64,000 bases of DNA from Ruminococcaceae bacterium UBA5406 (lineage in GTDB: Bacteria; Bacillota; Clostridia; Oscillospirales; Acutalibacteraceae), in assembly GCA_002407675.1 (NCBI GenBank), contig DHNW01000024.1, positions 1 to 64,000 on the forward strand, read 5' to 3'. The notes under the pieces were generated by a model. It did not search any database and had not been told where the DNA came from. It worked only from the letters and a program-made list of their open reading frames with translations. Of the stretch, positions 16,791 through 24,818 are shown one piece after another (position 1 is the first letter of the stretch; each line of letters begins with the position of its first letter). The position numbers and the translations under genes were made by a program.

Positions 16791-18281
16791 ATGTTTCAAA
16801 ACATACCCCAAGTGAAATTGGGAATCGTTGCCGTCAGCCGCGACTGCTTTGTGATCTCTCTTTCCGAAAAGCGGAGAAAAGCCATTGTAGACAGCTATAC
16901 GGCCGCCGGCGGTTCTATTTACGAGGCAAAAACCACCGTTGAAAACGAAAATGACATGAAAAAAGCGCTCGATGAGGTCCGCTCCGCCGGCTGCAATGCC
17001 CTCGTGGTCTTTTTGGGAAACTTCGGGCCGGAAACTCCCGAGACAATGCTCGCCAAATATTTTGACGGCCCCGTTATGTATGTGGCTGCTGCTGAAGAAT
17101 CAGGAAAAGATCTGATTAACGGCCGGGGCGACGCCTACTGCGGAATGCTGAACTGTTCTTATAACCTGGGATTGCGGCAGATTCCGGCTGTTATTCCGGA
17201 ATATCCAGTGGGCACTGCCGAGGAAGCAGCCCGCATGATTGCCGATTTTGTTCCGGTTGCCCGCGCTGTTATCGGTCTGAAATCGCTGAAGGTCATTTCG
17301 TTCGGCCCGCGTCCGCAGGATTTCTTCGCCTGCAATGCACCGATTCGTCCGCTGTTCGATCTGGGCATTGAAATTCAGGAAAATTCCGAGCTGGATCTTC
17401 TGGTCTCCTACCGGTCACACAAAGACGACAAACGGATTCCGGATGTTGTCAGCGATATGGCAAAAGAACTTGGGACCTCCGGCAACCGGTATCCGGATCT
17501 TCTGCCGCGCATGGCACAGTTTGAACTGACATTGCTCGACTGGGCGGAACAAAACCGTGGCTCCCGCCGCTATGTGGTCTTTGCAGACAAATGCTGGCCC
17601 GCATTTCCAAAAGAATTCGGGTTTGAACCTTGCTACGTGAACAGCCGCCTGACTTCCCGCGGAATCCCCGTAGCGTGTGAAGTGGACATTTACGGAGCGG
17701 TAAGCGAATATATCGGCGCCTGCCTGACCGGCGACGCCGTTACGCTGCTGGATATTAACAACAGCGTTCCAAAGGATATCTTTGAATCCGAAATTCAAGG
17801 AAAATATCCGTATACTCTGCATGATACTTTCATGGGATTCCACTGCGGCAATACACCGTTCTGCAAACTGGCCAAAGGTGCATCCATCAAATATCAGCTG
17901 ATTCAGAACCGACTGCTTGAAAGCGGCGGTGAACCTGACTTTACGCGCGGAACCCTTGAAGGCGATATTGCCCCAAGCAAAATCACTTTCTTCCGCCTGC
18001 AAAGCACCTCTGATGCCAAACTGGCCGCTTATGTTGCAGAAGGCGAAATTCTCCCTGTGGCAACACGGTCCTTTGGGGGCATTGGTATCTTTGCCATTCC
18101 GGAAATGGGCCGATTCTACCGCCATGTGCTGATCGAGAAACATTTCCCGCACCACGGCGCCGTAGCATTCGCCCACGTGGGCAAACCTCTCTTTACGCTG
18201 TTCCGCTATCTGGGGATTCCGGATATTTCATTCAATCAGCCAAAAGGCATGCTTTACAAAACTGAAAATCCGTTCGGTTAA
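16791..18281 (+). CDS. L-fucose/L-arabinose isomerase family protein
   Basis: Aldose-ketose isomerase of 496 residues with the FucI/AraA fold. The N-terminal Rossmann-like domains include VVFLGNFGPETPE. The catalytic acids expected in this family can be placed at Glu in CEVDIYGA (about residue 301) and Asp in LLDINNS. His residues in TFMGFHCGNTP and near the C-terminus (HHGAVAFAHVG) would complete the metal site. It differs from classical FucI (about 590 residues) and AraA (about 475), so the substrate is open: L-fucose, D-arabinose or L-arabinose. Good AAGGAGG ahead of the ATG, 22 bases after the kinase. No transporter belongs to this operon, so uptake must be encoded elsewhere. Confidence 0.85.
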   Translation: MFQNIPQVKLGIVAVSRDCFVISLSEKRRKAIVDSYTAAGGSIYEAKTTVENENDMKKALDEVRSAGCNALVVFLGNFGPETPETMLAKYFDGPVMYVAAAEESGKDLINGRGDAYCGMLNCSYNLGLRQIPAVIPEYPVGTAEEAARMIADFVPVARAVIGLKSLKVISFGPRPQDFFACNAPIRPLFDLGIEIQENSELDLLVSYRSHKDDKRIPDVVSDMAKELGTSGNRYPDLLPRMAQFELTLLDWAEQNRGSRRYVVFADKCWPAFPKEFGFEPCYVNSRLTSRGIPVACEVDIYGAVSEYIGACLTGDAVTLLDINNSVPKDIFESEIQGKYPYTLHDTFMGFHCGNTPFCKLAKGASIKYQLIQNRLLESGGEPDFTRGTLEGDIAPSKITFFRLQSTSDAKLAAYVAEGEILPVATRSFGGIGIFAIPEMGRFYRHVLIEKHFPHHGAVAFAHVGKPLFTLFRYLGIPDISFNQPKGMLYKTENPFG

Positions 18282-18362
18282 ATAACAGCGAATTTTGGGA
18301 AGCAGTCATGCATTAGGCTGCTGTAAATAATTTTCCATTGAGTCTGCTGCAAAAACAGGCCT

Positions 18363-18409
18363 AAAAAGCCGGGGAGCCATACCAAAAGGTTTGGGCTCCC
18401 CGGCTTTTT
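18363..18409 (+). terminator. Terminator of the sugar operon
   Basis: A long perfect stem (GCCGGGGAGCC / GGCTCCCCGGC) flanked by AAAAA and TTTTT, 80 bases after the isomerase gene. It is a strong intrinsic terminator and symmetric enough to work both ways. Confidence 0.92.
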
Positions 18410-18460
18410 GTTTTGAATGCGCCATAAAGTTCATTTTCAAAGCCAAACCGTTTCATTCAT

Positions 18461-18476
18461 AATCGGTCAAATCAAT
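18461..18476 (+). promoter_or_regulatory. Upstream operator-like copy of the fructose operon
   Basis: AATCGGTCAAATCAAT, almost identical to the copy at 18619-18634, stands about 120 bases ahead of the promoter. A distant and a proximal site would allow DNA looping by the DeoR-type regulator; inference from repetition and position. Confidence 0.5.
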
Positions 18477-18578
18477 ATATCATAATAAAATACAGCAATC
18501 CGTAATAAATGATATTTAGCTAAATTAACAAAAATTAATAAAATATTGTGTTATATTGCTAATATATCTACAAATCTA

Positions 18579-18606
18579 TTGACAACTGAGCAGAATATAT
18601 TATAAT
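18579..18606 (+). promoter_or_regulatory. Sigma-A promoter of the fructose operon
   Basis: TTGACA (18579-18584), 16-base spacer, TATAAT (18601-18606). Predicted transcription start is near 18613, inside a cluster of repeated operator-like motifs. The region 18477-18578 is very AT-rich (an UP-like stretch) and holds no gene. Confidence 0.8.
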
Positions 18607-18608
18607 GT

Positions 18609-18647
18609 AATCAGTCACAATCAGTCAAATCAATCATAATTCGGTCA
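18609..18647 (+). promoter_or_regulatory. Tandem operator-like repeats at the fructose promoter
   Basis: AATCAGTCA at 18609 and again at 18619, then a relaxed copy (ATTCGGTCA) at 18639. The starts are 10 and 20 bases apart, so all copies face the same side of the helix. They cover the predicted transcription start, an arrangement expected of a repressor. DeoR-family fructose regulators bind direct repeats of this kind and respond to fructose 1-phosphate. Confidence 0.6.
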
Positions 18648-18683
18648 AGCATTGTGAAAGGGATGAAAAACAGCTAAACAGCC

Positions 18684-19481
18684 ATGTATGAGGAAGAACG
18701 ACTACAAAAAATTTTTGAATATGTTCAAAATCAGACGCGTGCTTCCGTCCATAAACTCTGCCAGGTTTTCGGAGTTTCCGAGTCGACGATTCGCCGTGAC
18801 CTAACGGAATTGGAAAACAGGAAGTTACTCAAACGGACGCACGGTGGAGCTGTCTGCCTCGATTCCGTTGGAATTGAACCGACTTATAATGAAAAACAGA
18901 ACAAGCAGCAAAAAGAAAAGCAAATGATTGCCCGCTGTGCATCTGGTTTCATTGAAAATGGTGATTCTATCCTAATTGATTCCGGTACGACAACACTCTG
19001 CCTCGCCCCGCTTTTAACAAAATTTAAAAAACTAACCGTTGTTACGAATTCTATTTTGCTGATGCAGCAGCTTTCTTCTTGTTCCAACATCGTTCTAATA
19101 TGCGTCGGCGGAATTCTTCGAACCAATACAATGGCTTTGGTTGGACCGACGGCAGAAGAAACCATCCGTCGTCTGCGTCTTGATAAAGCATTTCTTGCAA
19201 CGAATGGAATTGAAACGGACATGGGACTGACCACACCGAATTTAATTGAGGCCTCCGTTAAAGCGCGAATGATTCAGGCTTCAGAACATGTGTACGTATT
19301 GGCCGATCATACAAAAGTCGGGCGCATTTCTTTTGCTAAATTCGGAACACTGAATGATATTGATGGATGCATAACCACACATGAAATCCCGGCGGAACAG
19401 CAGCAAGAATTTGAACAAAAGGGAGTCCGGCTTTATTTTGCGGACGAAAATCAAGAACAGAACGGAGGAATTTCCGGATGA
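18684..19481 (+). CDS. fruR: DeoR-family transcriptional regulator (FruR type)
   Basis: 265-residue repressor with an N-terminal DeoR winged helix (residues 5-57; VHKLCQVFGVSESTIRRDLTELE) and a sugar-phosphate sensing domain (about 75-235) carrying DSGTTT, VTNS and LATNGI, the ISOCOT-type motifs. It is the first gene of a fructose PTS operon and its stop overlaps fruK by four bases, so it probably represses its own operon and is relieved by fructose 1-phosphate. The ribosome site is poor (GAAAGGG lies far upstream), which would keep repressor levels low. The direct repeats around the promoter are its likely operators. Confidence 0.9.
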   Translation: MYEEERLQKIFEYVQNQTRASVHKLCQVFGVSESTIRRDLTELENRKLLKRTHGGAVCLDSVGIEPTYNEKQNKQQKEKQMIARCASGFIENGDSILIDSGTTTLCLAPLLTKFKKLTVVTNSILLMQQLSSCSNIVLICVGGILRTNTMALVGPTAEETIRRLRLDKAFLATNGIETDMGLTTPNLIEASVKARMIQASEHVYVLADHTKVGRISFAKFGTLNDIDGCITTHEIPAEQQQEFEQKGVRLYFADENQEQNGGISG

Positions 19482-20422
19482 ACAGATCTGTATTAACCGT
19501 TGCACTTAATCCATCTGTTGATAAAACGGTCACGGTTGGCAGGCTGGCACCGTATGGGCTGAACCGCGTGCAGCAGTCTGAAATTGATCCGGGCGGCAAG
19601 GGAATCAATGTAGCGCGGGTGTTGCAAAGTTTTGGCGATGATGTGACGGTTACTGGATTTCTGTCTGGTCACACGGGGAAATTTTTGTTTGATTGCATAC
19701 AGCAGGATAAAATCAAGACGGGTTTTCTGGAAATTCCAGGAGAAACGCGCACCAATATTAAAATCTTTGACCAAACCGTCAAAAAGACAACAGAAATTAA
19801 TGAACAGGGAAATCATATCGCGCCGGAAGAACTTGAATTATTTCGGAAGAAATTTCTCTGCCTGCTCCCCACTGTCAGGGTTGTTGTTATAAGCGGAAGT
19901 CTGCCGCCAGGTGTGCCGCTTGATTTTTACGCGGAGCTGACAGAACTGGCAGAAAGATCCGGGGCCAAAGTGATCCTTGATGCAGACGGCGAAGCGCTGC
20001 AAAAAGGTATTGACAGCCGGCCATTTGCTGTCAAGCCGAATATCCACGAACTGACAGCCTTGATTGGGAAACCGCTCAAAACAGAAAAAGACGTGCTGGA
20101 AGCTGGCCGGAATCTTCTGGAAAAAGGTATCCGCCTTGTTGTTGTATCTCTGGGAGCCGACGGTGCAATCGCTCTGGACCCAAGCGGTGCTTTTAAAGCG
20201 GATGTTTGGAAAATCACAGTAAAGAGTGCAACCGGGGCGGGTGACTCCATGGTAGGAGCATTGGCTGATGCGGTACTCCGCGGAATGTCTCTGGAAGAAA
20301 TCACTCGCGTAGCAACCGCAGCCGGAACTGTAACTGCATCCAAGCCCGGCACACAGCTTTGTACCGGGCCGGAAGTGAAGAAAGCACTTCCACTGGTAAC
20401 ATTGCATCGTATTAAATTTTAA
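19478..20422 (+). CDS. fruK: 1-phosphofructokinase
   Basis: PfkB-family kinase of 314 residues that converts fructose 1-phosphate, the product of the EII below, to fructose 1,6-bisphosphate. The N-terminal LNPSVDKTV, the substrate segment GGKGINVARVL and the C-terminal anion-hole motif SATGAGDSMVGAL (catalytic Asp) identify it. Tagatose-6-phosphate kinase is the near alternative, but the fructose PTS context decides. GGAGG lies before the ATG inside the end of the regulator gene. Confidence 0.93.
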   Translation: MNRSVLTVALNPSVDKTVTVGRLAPYGLNRVQQSEIDPGGKGINVARVLQSFGDDVTVTGFLSGHTGKFLFDCIQQDKIKTGFLEIPGETRTNIKIFDQTVKKTTEINEQGNHIAPEELELFRKKFLCLLPTVRVVVISGSLPPGVPLDFYAELTELAERSGAKVILDADGEALQKGIDSRPFAVKPNIHELTALIGKPLKTEKDVLEAGRNLLEKGIRLVVVSLGADGAIALDPSGAFKADVWKITVKSATGAGDSMVGALADAVLRGMSLEEITRVATAAGTVTASKPGTQLCTGPEVKKALPLVTLHRIKF

Positions 20423-20449
20423 TTCAGTAATTTGAAAGGGTTGAAAAAA

Positions 20450-20719
20450 ATGCTGCAACAAGAATTTGTAATGCGCTGCCCGCAGGGATTCCATCTCAGG
20501 CCTGCTCAGGTTTTGATGGAATCCATCTCAAAATTTAATTCAACGGTTACGCTGAAAAAAAATGGAACGGAAATCGAAACGGATGCAAAGAGTATCCTTG
20601 GCCTGATGAGTCTCGGGCTCGAAAATGGCGAATCCGTTACGGTCACAGTAAATGGTTCAGATGAACAGCAGGCAATGGACACTGTTCGGAAATTATTCGA
20701 ATCAAATTTCGGAGAATAA
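20450..20719 (+). CDS. HPr-family phosphocarrier protein
   Basis: 89-residue phosphocarrier passing phosphate from Enzyme I to the EIIA domain. The active His lies in GFHLRPAQVL (usual family form GLHARPA) and the regulatory Ser in the SILGLMSLG segment around residue 46. A Ser46 site means HPr kinase could also use it for catabolite control. The ATG at 20450 has GAAAGGG 9 bases ahead; the TTG 18 bases earlier would begin upstream of that site. An HPr within the fructose operon may be a fructose-dedicated FPr-like copy or the cell's only HPr; other PTS genes are not in the window. Confidence 0.92.
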   Translation: MLQQEFVMRCPQGFHLRPAQVLMESISKFNSTVTLKKNGTEIETDAKSILGLMSLGLENGESVTVTVNGSDEQQAMDTVRKLFESNFGE

Positions 20720-20720
20720 T

Positions 20721-20736
20721 GTAAACTTGGGTTTAC
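20721..20736 (+). other. Short hairpin between HPr and Enzyme I genes
   Basis: GTAAAC-TTGG-GTTTAC is a perfect 6-bp stem with a tetraloop immediately after the HPr stop. Without a T-run it is not a terminator. It may protect the upstream mRNA end or tune the expression ratio of HPr to Enzyme I. Confidence 0.4.
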
Positions 20737-20765
20737 AAGAAATAAAGGAGGCTGTTCAGTTTATT

Positions 20766-22532
20766 ATGGCAGCAAGAACATTCCATGGCATTGGCGTATC
20801 GGAGGGAATCCGAATTGCGAAGGTATTCATTTATCGGCAGCCGAAAGCGGATTTCAATCGAAATGTCCCGCCGGAAAAGATTCCGGACGAGACAAAACGC
20901 TTCAAAGCTGCCGTCCGGGGCGCCGATCAAGAGATATCCGGACTGATCAGCCACGCGGCGGAACAGGTAGGAGAAAAACAAACCGGTATTTTGAAAGGGC
21001 AGAAGTCTATTCTGGCCGATCCGGCTTTTACCCCGGAAATTGAAAAATTAATCACCGGTCAGCATTTCTCAGCGGAAAAAGCGGTGCGCCAGTTAACCGA
21101 TCAGTTTGTTACTCTTTTCTCTAATATGGCAAATCCTTATATGAGAGAACGGGCAGCAGACGTACGCGATGCAGGGAACCGCCTGATTCGCTTTTTGACC
21201 GACCCTTCGGGCAAATCTCTTTCTGACATTCATGAAAAAGTCATCCTGGTTGCGGATGATCTTTCCGCTTCGGATACGGTACAGCTGAACCGAAATTATG
21301 TGCTTGGCTTTGCGACGGAAAAGGGCGGAAAAACAGCTCACACTTCCATTTTTGCAAAATCGCTCGGGATTCCTGCGGTTGTAGGTGCTGCGGGACTTCT
21401 AACAAATATCCGGAACGGAGATACGGTCATTCTTGATGGAGCAAAAGGGCTTTGCATCCAGTCACCGGATCAGACAACGATAAAAAGTTATCAGCAAAAA
21501 TATGAAAGTGAGCAGAAGCAGCGAAGACTGTATGAATCTTTTTCTCACAGAAAGATGGCTTTAAGGGACGGCGGCCGAGTTATTGCCGCCGCTAACATAG
21601 GTTCTTCGGCAGATATCGAATACAGCCTTGGGCAGGGCGCCGAAGCAGCCGGGCTGATGCGGACAGAAACATTATTTCTATCCCGGACCAATGCTCCTAC
21701 CGAAGAAGAACAGTTTTCTGAGTATCGAAAGGCAGCGGAGGCGTTCGCAATTGCCGGACCGGGTGAAGTCATTATCCGAACACTGGATATTGGGGGCGAC
21801 AAGGCTGCGGGATATTTCAACATCCCGCAGGAAGCGAATCCTTTTCTCGGCTTGAGAGCTATTCGGCTTTGCCTGAAACGGGTGGATATCTTTCTGACTC
21901 AGCTCCGGGCTATTCTGCGGGCAAGCGCGTTTGGGAAAATCAAAATCATGTTCCCAATGATTTCCGGAATTGAGGAACTGCGGCAGGCGAAAACACTGCT
22001 GCAGCAGGCAAAAGATGAACTCAGCAAAAAGGGAATCGCTTACGATCAGAACATCCAGACGGGAATTATGATCGAAATTCCGTCAGCTGCGCTGATGTCT
22101 GATGCTCTAGCAGCAGAAGCGGATTTCTTCAGTATCGGTACAAACGATTTGACGCAGTATACTTTAGCGGCAGATCGGAGCAACCAAAGTGTTTCGGATG
22201 TGTATGATCCCTTTGATCCAGGTGTCCTGCGTTTGATTCGGATGACTGCCGAAGCAGCGAAGCGGCACAATATTCCAGTTGGAATGTGTGGAAACATGGC
22301 AGGAGATCCTGTTGCCGTTCCTTTGCTTGTCGGCATGGGGATGGATGAACTTAGTATGGCGGCCGGTGAAATTCCCAAAACAAAATATACACTGAGTAGA
22401 TGCAGCCGAAAAGAATGTGAAAAACTAGCAGAAAAGTCACTGCACTGCGTTTGTGCCCGAGAAGTCCATAAAGCCGCAGAAGATTTTCACGAAACTTTGT
22501 TTCATGTTTCCAATGATACCGGAGCAAATTAA
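20766..22532 (+). CDS. ptsI: PTS Enzyme I (phosphoenolpyruvate-protein phosphotransferase)
   Basis: Takes phosphate from PEP and gives it to HPr. 588 residues, standard length. An N-terminal HPr-binding helical domain is followed by the swivelling phosphohistidine domain with the active His in GGKTAHTSIFAKSLGIPAVVG (about residue 190). The C-terminal PEP-binding barrel follows, with GLMRTE, DIGGDK, MFPMIS, FFSIGTNDLTQYTLA and GMCGNMAGDP. AAAGGAGG lies 14 bases before the ATG, a long but workable spacing. Its place between HPr and the fructose EII makes this operon a complete PEP-to-fructose chain. Confidence 0.95.
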   Translation: MAARTFHGIGVSEGIRIAKVFIYRQPKADFNRNVPPEKIPDETKRFKAAVRGADQEISGLISHAAEQVGEKQTGILKGQKSILADPAFTPEIEKLITGQHFSAEKAVRQLTDQFVTLFSNMANPYMRERAADVRDAGNRLIRFLTDPSGKSLSDIHEKVILVADDLSASDTVQLNRNYVLGFATEKGGKTAHTSIFAKSLGIPAVVGAAGLLTNIRNGDTVILDGAKGLCIQSPDQTTIKSYQQKYESEQKQRRLYESFSHRKMALRDGGRVIAAANIGSSADIEYSLGQGAEAAGLMRTETLFLSRTNAPTEEEQFSEYRKAAEAFAIAGPGEVIIRTLDIGGDKAAGYFNIPQEANPFLGLRAIRLCLKRVDIFLTQLRAILRASAFGKIKIMFPMISGIEELRQAKTLLQQAKDELSKKGIAYDQNIQTGIMIEIPSAALMSDALAAEADFFSIGTNDLTQYTLAADRSNQSVSDVYDPFDPGVLRLIRMTAEAAKRHNIPVGMCGNMAGDPVAVPLLVGMGMDELSMAAGEIPKTKYTLSRCSRKECEKLAEKSLHCVCAREVHKAAEDFHETLFHVSNDTGAN

Positions 22533-22561
22533 ACAATAAAGCAGGGAAAGGAGAATAAGCT

Positions 22562-24568
22562 ATGAAAATCAATGAATTACTGACAAAGCCGGGAGTAAAA
22601 CTTAACTTTTCTGCCGCAAACAGAGACGAAGCGATTGACGAACTGATCGAATTGCTGGATGCGGAAGGATGCATCAGCGACCGTGCGGCGTTTAAAGAAG
22701 GAATTATGGCACGGGAACGTCTCAGTTCGACTGCCGTTGGAGGGGGAATTGCCATTCCCCATGCAAAAGTGGATGCGGTGAAAAAAGCAGGGATTGCTGC
22801 AATCACAGTGCCTGCAGGCGTAGACTACCATACTCCGGATCAAAAACCGGCAGATCTCCTGTTTATGATTGCCGCGCCTGCTTCCGGCAGTGATATTCAC
22901 TTGAAAGCTCTGCAGCGCCTTGCCGTTCTTCTGACGGATCCGCAGTTTAAAACGGAGCTGATGCAAGCTGCGAATGCTGAGGAGTTTTTGAGACTGATCA
23001 CAGAAAAGGAAGAGGAAAAATTTTCGGAGAAAAAAGCCGCCGAACCGACGGTGAGTTCTTCCGAACCAGAGGCAGGGCAGAAAACTTACAGCGTTTTGGC
23101 CGTTACCGCCTGCCCTACCGGTATTGCGCATACGTTCATGGCGGCAGAGGATTTAGTCAAAAAAGCAAAGCAAATGGGAGTTTCTTTAAAGGTGGAAACA
23201 GATGGTGCCGACGGTACTGATAATGCCCTGACATCGGATGAAATTGCCGCCTGCAAAGGTATTATTGTTGCGGTCGACCGCGAAGTCGAAATGGACCGAT
23301 TTGACGGAAAACCTGTTGTGAAAGCAAGCGTGTCAGCAGGTATCCGTGAACCGGAAAGACTGATTCGTAAGATCATGGAAGGGCAAGCGCCGGTTTACCA
23401 CCGCACATCCGGCTCTTCCGCAAAGACAAACAGCCGTGACGAAAGCGATACCGTCGGTCACAGGATTTACAAACAACTGATGAACGGCGTTTCCCACATG
23501 CTTCCGTTCGTTATTGGCGGCGGTATTTTGATTGCCATTGCATTTCTGGTTGATGCGGCAAACGGCGTAACCGGCGGGCCAAATTTTGGGTCGACAACGG
23601 CAGTGGCTAAGTTTTTGAAAACAGTCGGCGGTTTTTCATTTAATTTAATGCTTCCTGTCCTCGCAGGTTATATCGCTATGGCGATCGCTGACCGGCCTGG
23701 TTTAGCCGTTGGATTTGTCGGAGGCATTCTTGCCATGAATGGAAGCACTTTTGCAAATCCAGCGGGCGGAAAAGTCAGTGCGGGTTTTCTTGGCGCTTTA
23801 TTTGCCGGTTTCATTGCCGGGTATTTAGTTTTAGGACTGAAAAAGCTTTGCAAATGGCTTCCAAAATCACTGGAAGGAATTAAATCAATTTTAATTTATC
23901 CTCTTGCCGGTATTTTCTTAATCGGTATTGTTATGGCATTCTTGAATCCGGTTATGATCTGGATTAATGATGGTATCACAAATTTCCTTACAGGGTTAAA
24001 CGGAAGCGCCGCAATTGTGTTGGGTCTTATCGTTGGCGGAATGATGGCTACTGATATGGGAGGACCCATCAACAAGGCAACTTATCTGTTCGCTGTAGCT
24101 CAGCTTGCCTCTCCTGGCTCCAATGGAATAGGATTTCAGATTATGGCTGCAAGCATGATTGGAGGAATGGTCCCTCCTTTGGCCATTGCCTTATGCACAA
24201 CCCTTTTTAAAAACCGTTTTACCCCGCAGGAGCGTCAGTCGGGAATTGTTAACTATGTAATGGGGCTTTCTTTTATTACGGAAGGGGCGATTCCCTTTGC
24301 AGCAGCGGATCCCCTGCGTGTAATTCCTTCTATGATTGTTGGTTCCGCAATCAGCGGGGGAATTTGTATGGTGTTTGGCTGCCAGCTGCATGCACCTCAC
24401 GGTGGTATTTTTGTTCTGCCGACTATTTCCAATCCGCTTGGCTACTTTTTCGCACTTCTCGTCGGAACGGTTGCAGGATGTTTGCTGCTTGCGCTTCTGA
24501 AAAAGCCTTTGCCGAAGGAAGTTTATGATGCAAAATCAGGAACAGAAGCAAACAGCGATTTGTTTTAA
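22562..24568 (+). CDS. fruA: PTS fructose transporter subunit EIIABC
   Basis: 668-residue fused transporter importing fructose as fructose 1-phosphate. EIIA (residues 1-150) has the phospho-His in GGIAIPHAKVD; EIIB (about 175-275) has the phospho-Cys in VTACPTGIAHTFMAAE; EIIC (about 300-650) has eight or more membrane helices and conserved GGPINKA and GAIPFAAADP motifs. Domain order and length are those of Gram-positive FruA. Last gene of the operon, 30 bases after ptsI with AAAGGAG ahead of the ATG. Confidence 0.95.
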   Translation: MKINELLTKPGVKLNFSAANRDEAIDELIELLDAEGCISDRAAFKEGIMARERLSSTAVGGGIAIPHAKVDAVKKAGIAAITVPAGVDYHTPDQKPADLLFMIAAPASGSDIHLKALQRLAVLLTDPQFKTELMQAANAEEFLRLITEKEEEKFSEKKAAEPTVSSSEPEAGQKTYSVLAVTACPTGIAHTFMAAEDLVKKAKQMGVSLKVETDGADGTDNALTSDEIAACKGIIVAVDREVEMDRFDGKPVVKASVSAGIREPERLIRKIMEGQAPVYHRTSGSSAKTNSRDESDTVGHRIYKQLMNGVSHMLPFVIGGGILIAIAFLVDAANGVTGGPNFGSTTAVAKFLKTVGGFSFNLMLPVLAGYIAMAIADRPGLAVGFVGGILAMNGSTFANPAGGKVSAGFLGALFAGFIAGYLVLGLKKLCKWLPKSLEGIKSILIYPLAGIFLIGIVMAFLNPVMIWINDGITNFLTGLNGSAAIVLGLIVGGMMATDMGGPINKATYLFAVAQLASPGSNGIGFQIMAASMIGGMVPPLAIALCTTLFKNRFTPQERQSGIVNYVMGLSFITEGAIPFAAADPLRVIPSMIVGSAISGGICMVFGCQLHAPHGGIFVLPTISNPLGYFFALLVGTVAGCLLLALLKKPLPKEVYDAKSGTEANSDLF

Positions 24569-24677
24569 AGCATTGAACCGTACACTTCCTTCAGATTATT
24601 AGGCTGAACTCAGGTGTTTTGAAATACTGCGGCAAAAATTTCATTCAGCACTTCTTAATTTTTCATGGTTTCCTTTT

Positions 24678-24703
24678 CCCCCGGCAAAGCCGGGGGATTC
24701 TTG
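24678..24703 (+). terminator. Probable terminator of the fructose operon
   Basis: CCCCCGGC-AAA-GCCGGGGG is a very stable 8-bp hairpin 110 bases after fruA, followed by ATTCTT. The T-run is interrupted, so it may be only partly efficient. The gap before it (24569-24677) shows no gene. Confidence 0.6.
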
Positions 24704-24759
24704 ATATGAAAGCAAATGGCAGGCCTCATCCTCCATATATCATAAGAAATTTTTCCCTG

Positions 24760-24797
24760 AAAAAGGGCTGACACCATAATGAAAAACAGTGTCAGCC
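24760..24797 (-). terminator. Terminator of the tyrS-yfhO transcript
   Basis: A perfect 9-bp stem (GGCTGACAC / GTGTCAGCC) 22 bases past the minus-strand yfhO stop, followed on that strand by CTTTTT. Confidence 0.85.
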
Positions 24798-24818
24798 TGA
24801 AAAAAGCATCACAACTCG

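Noticed and set aside
20721..20736. Terminator between HPr and Enzyme I genes
   Set aside because: The hairpin has no T-run after it, and a good ribosome site for ptsI follows at once.
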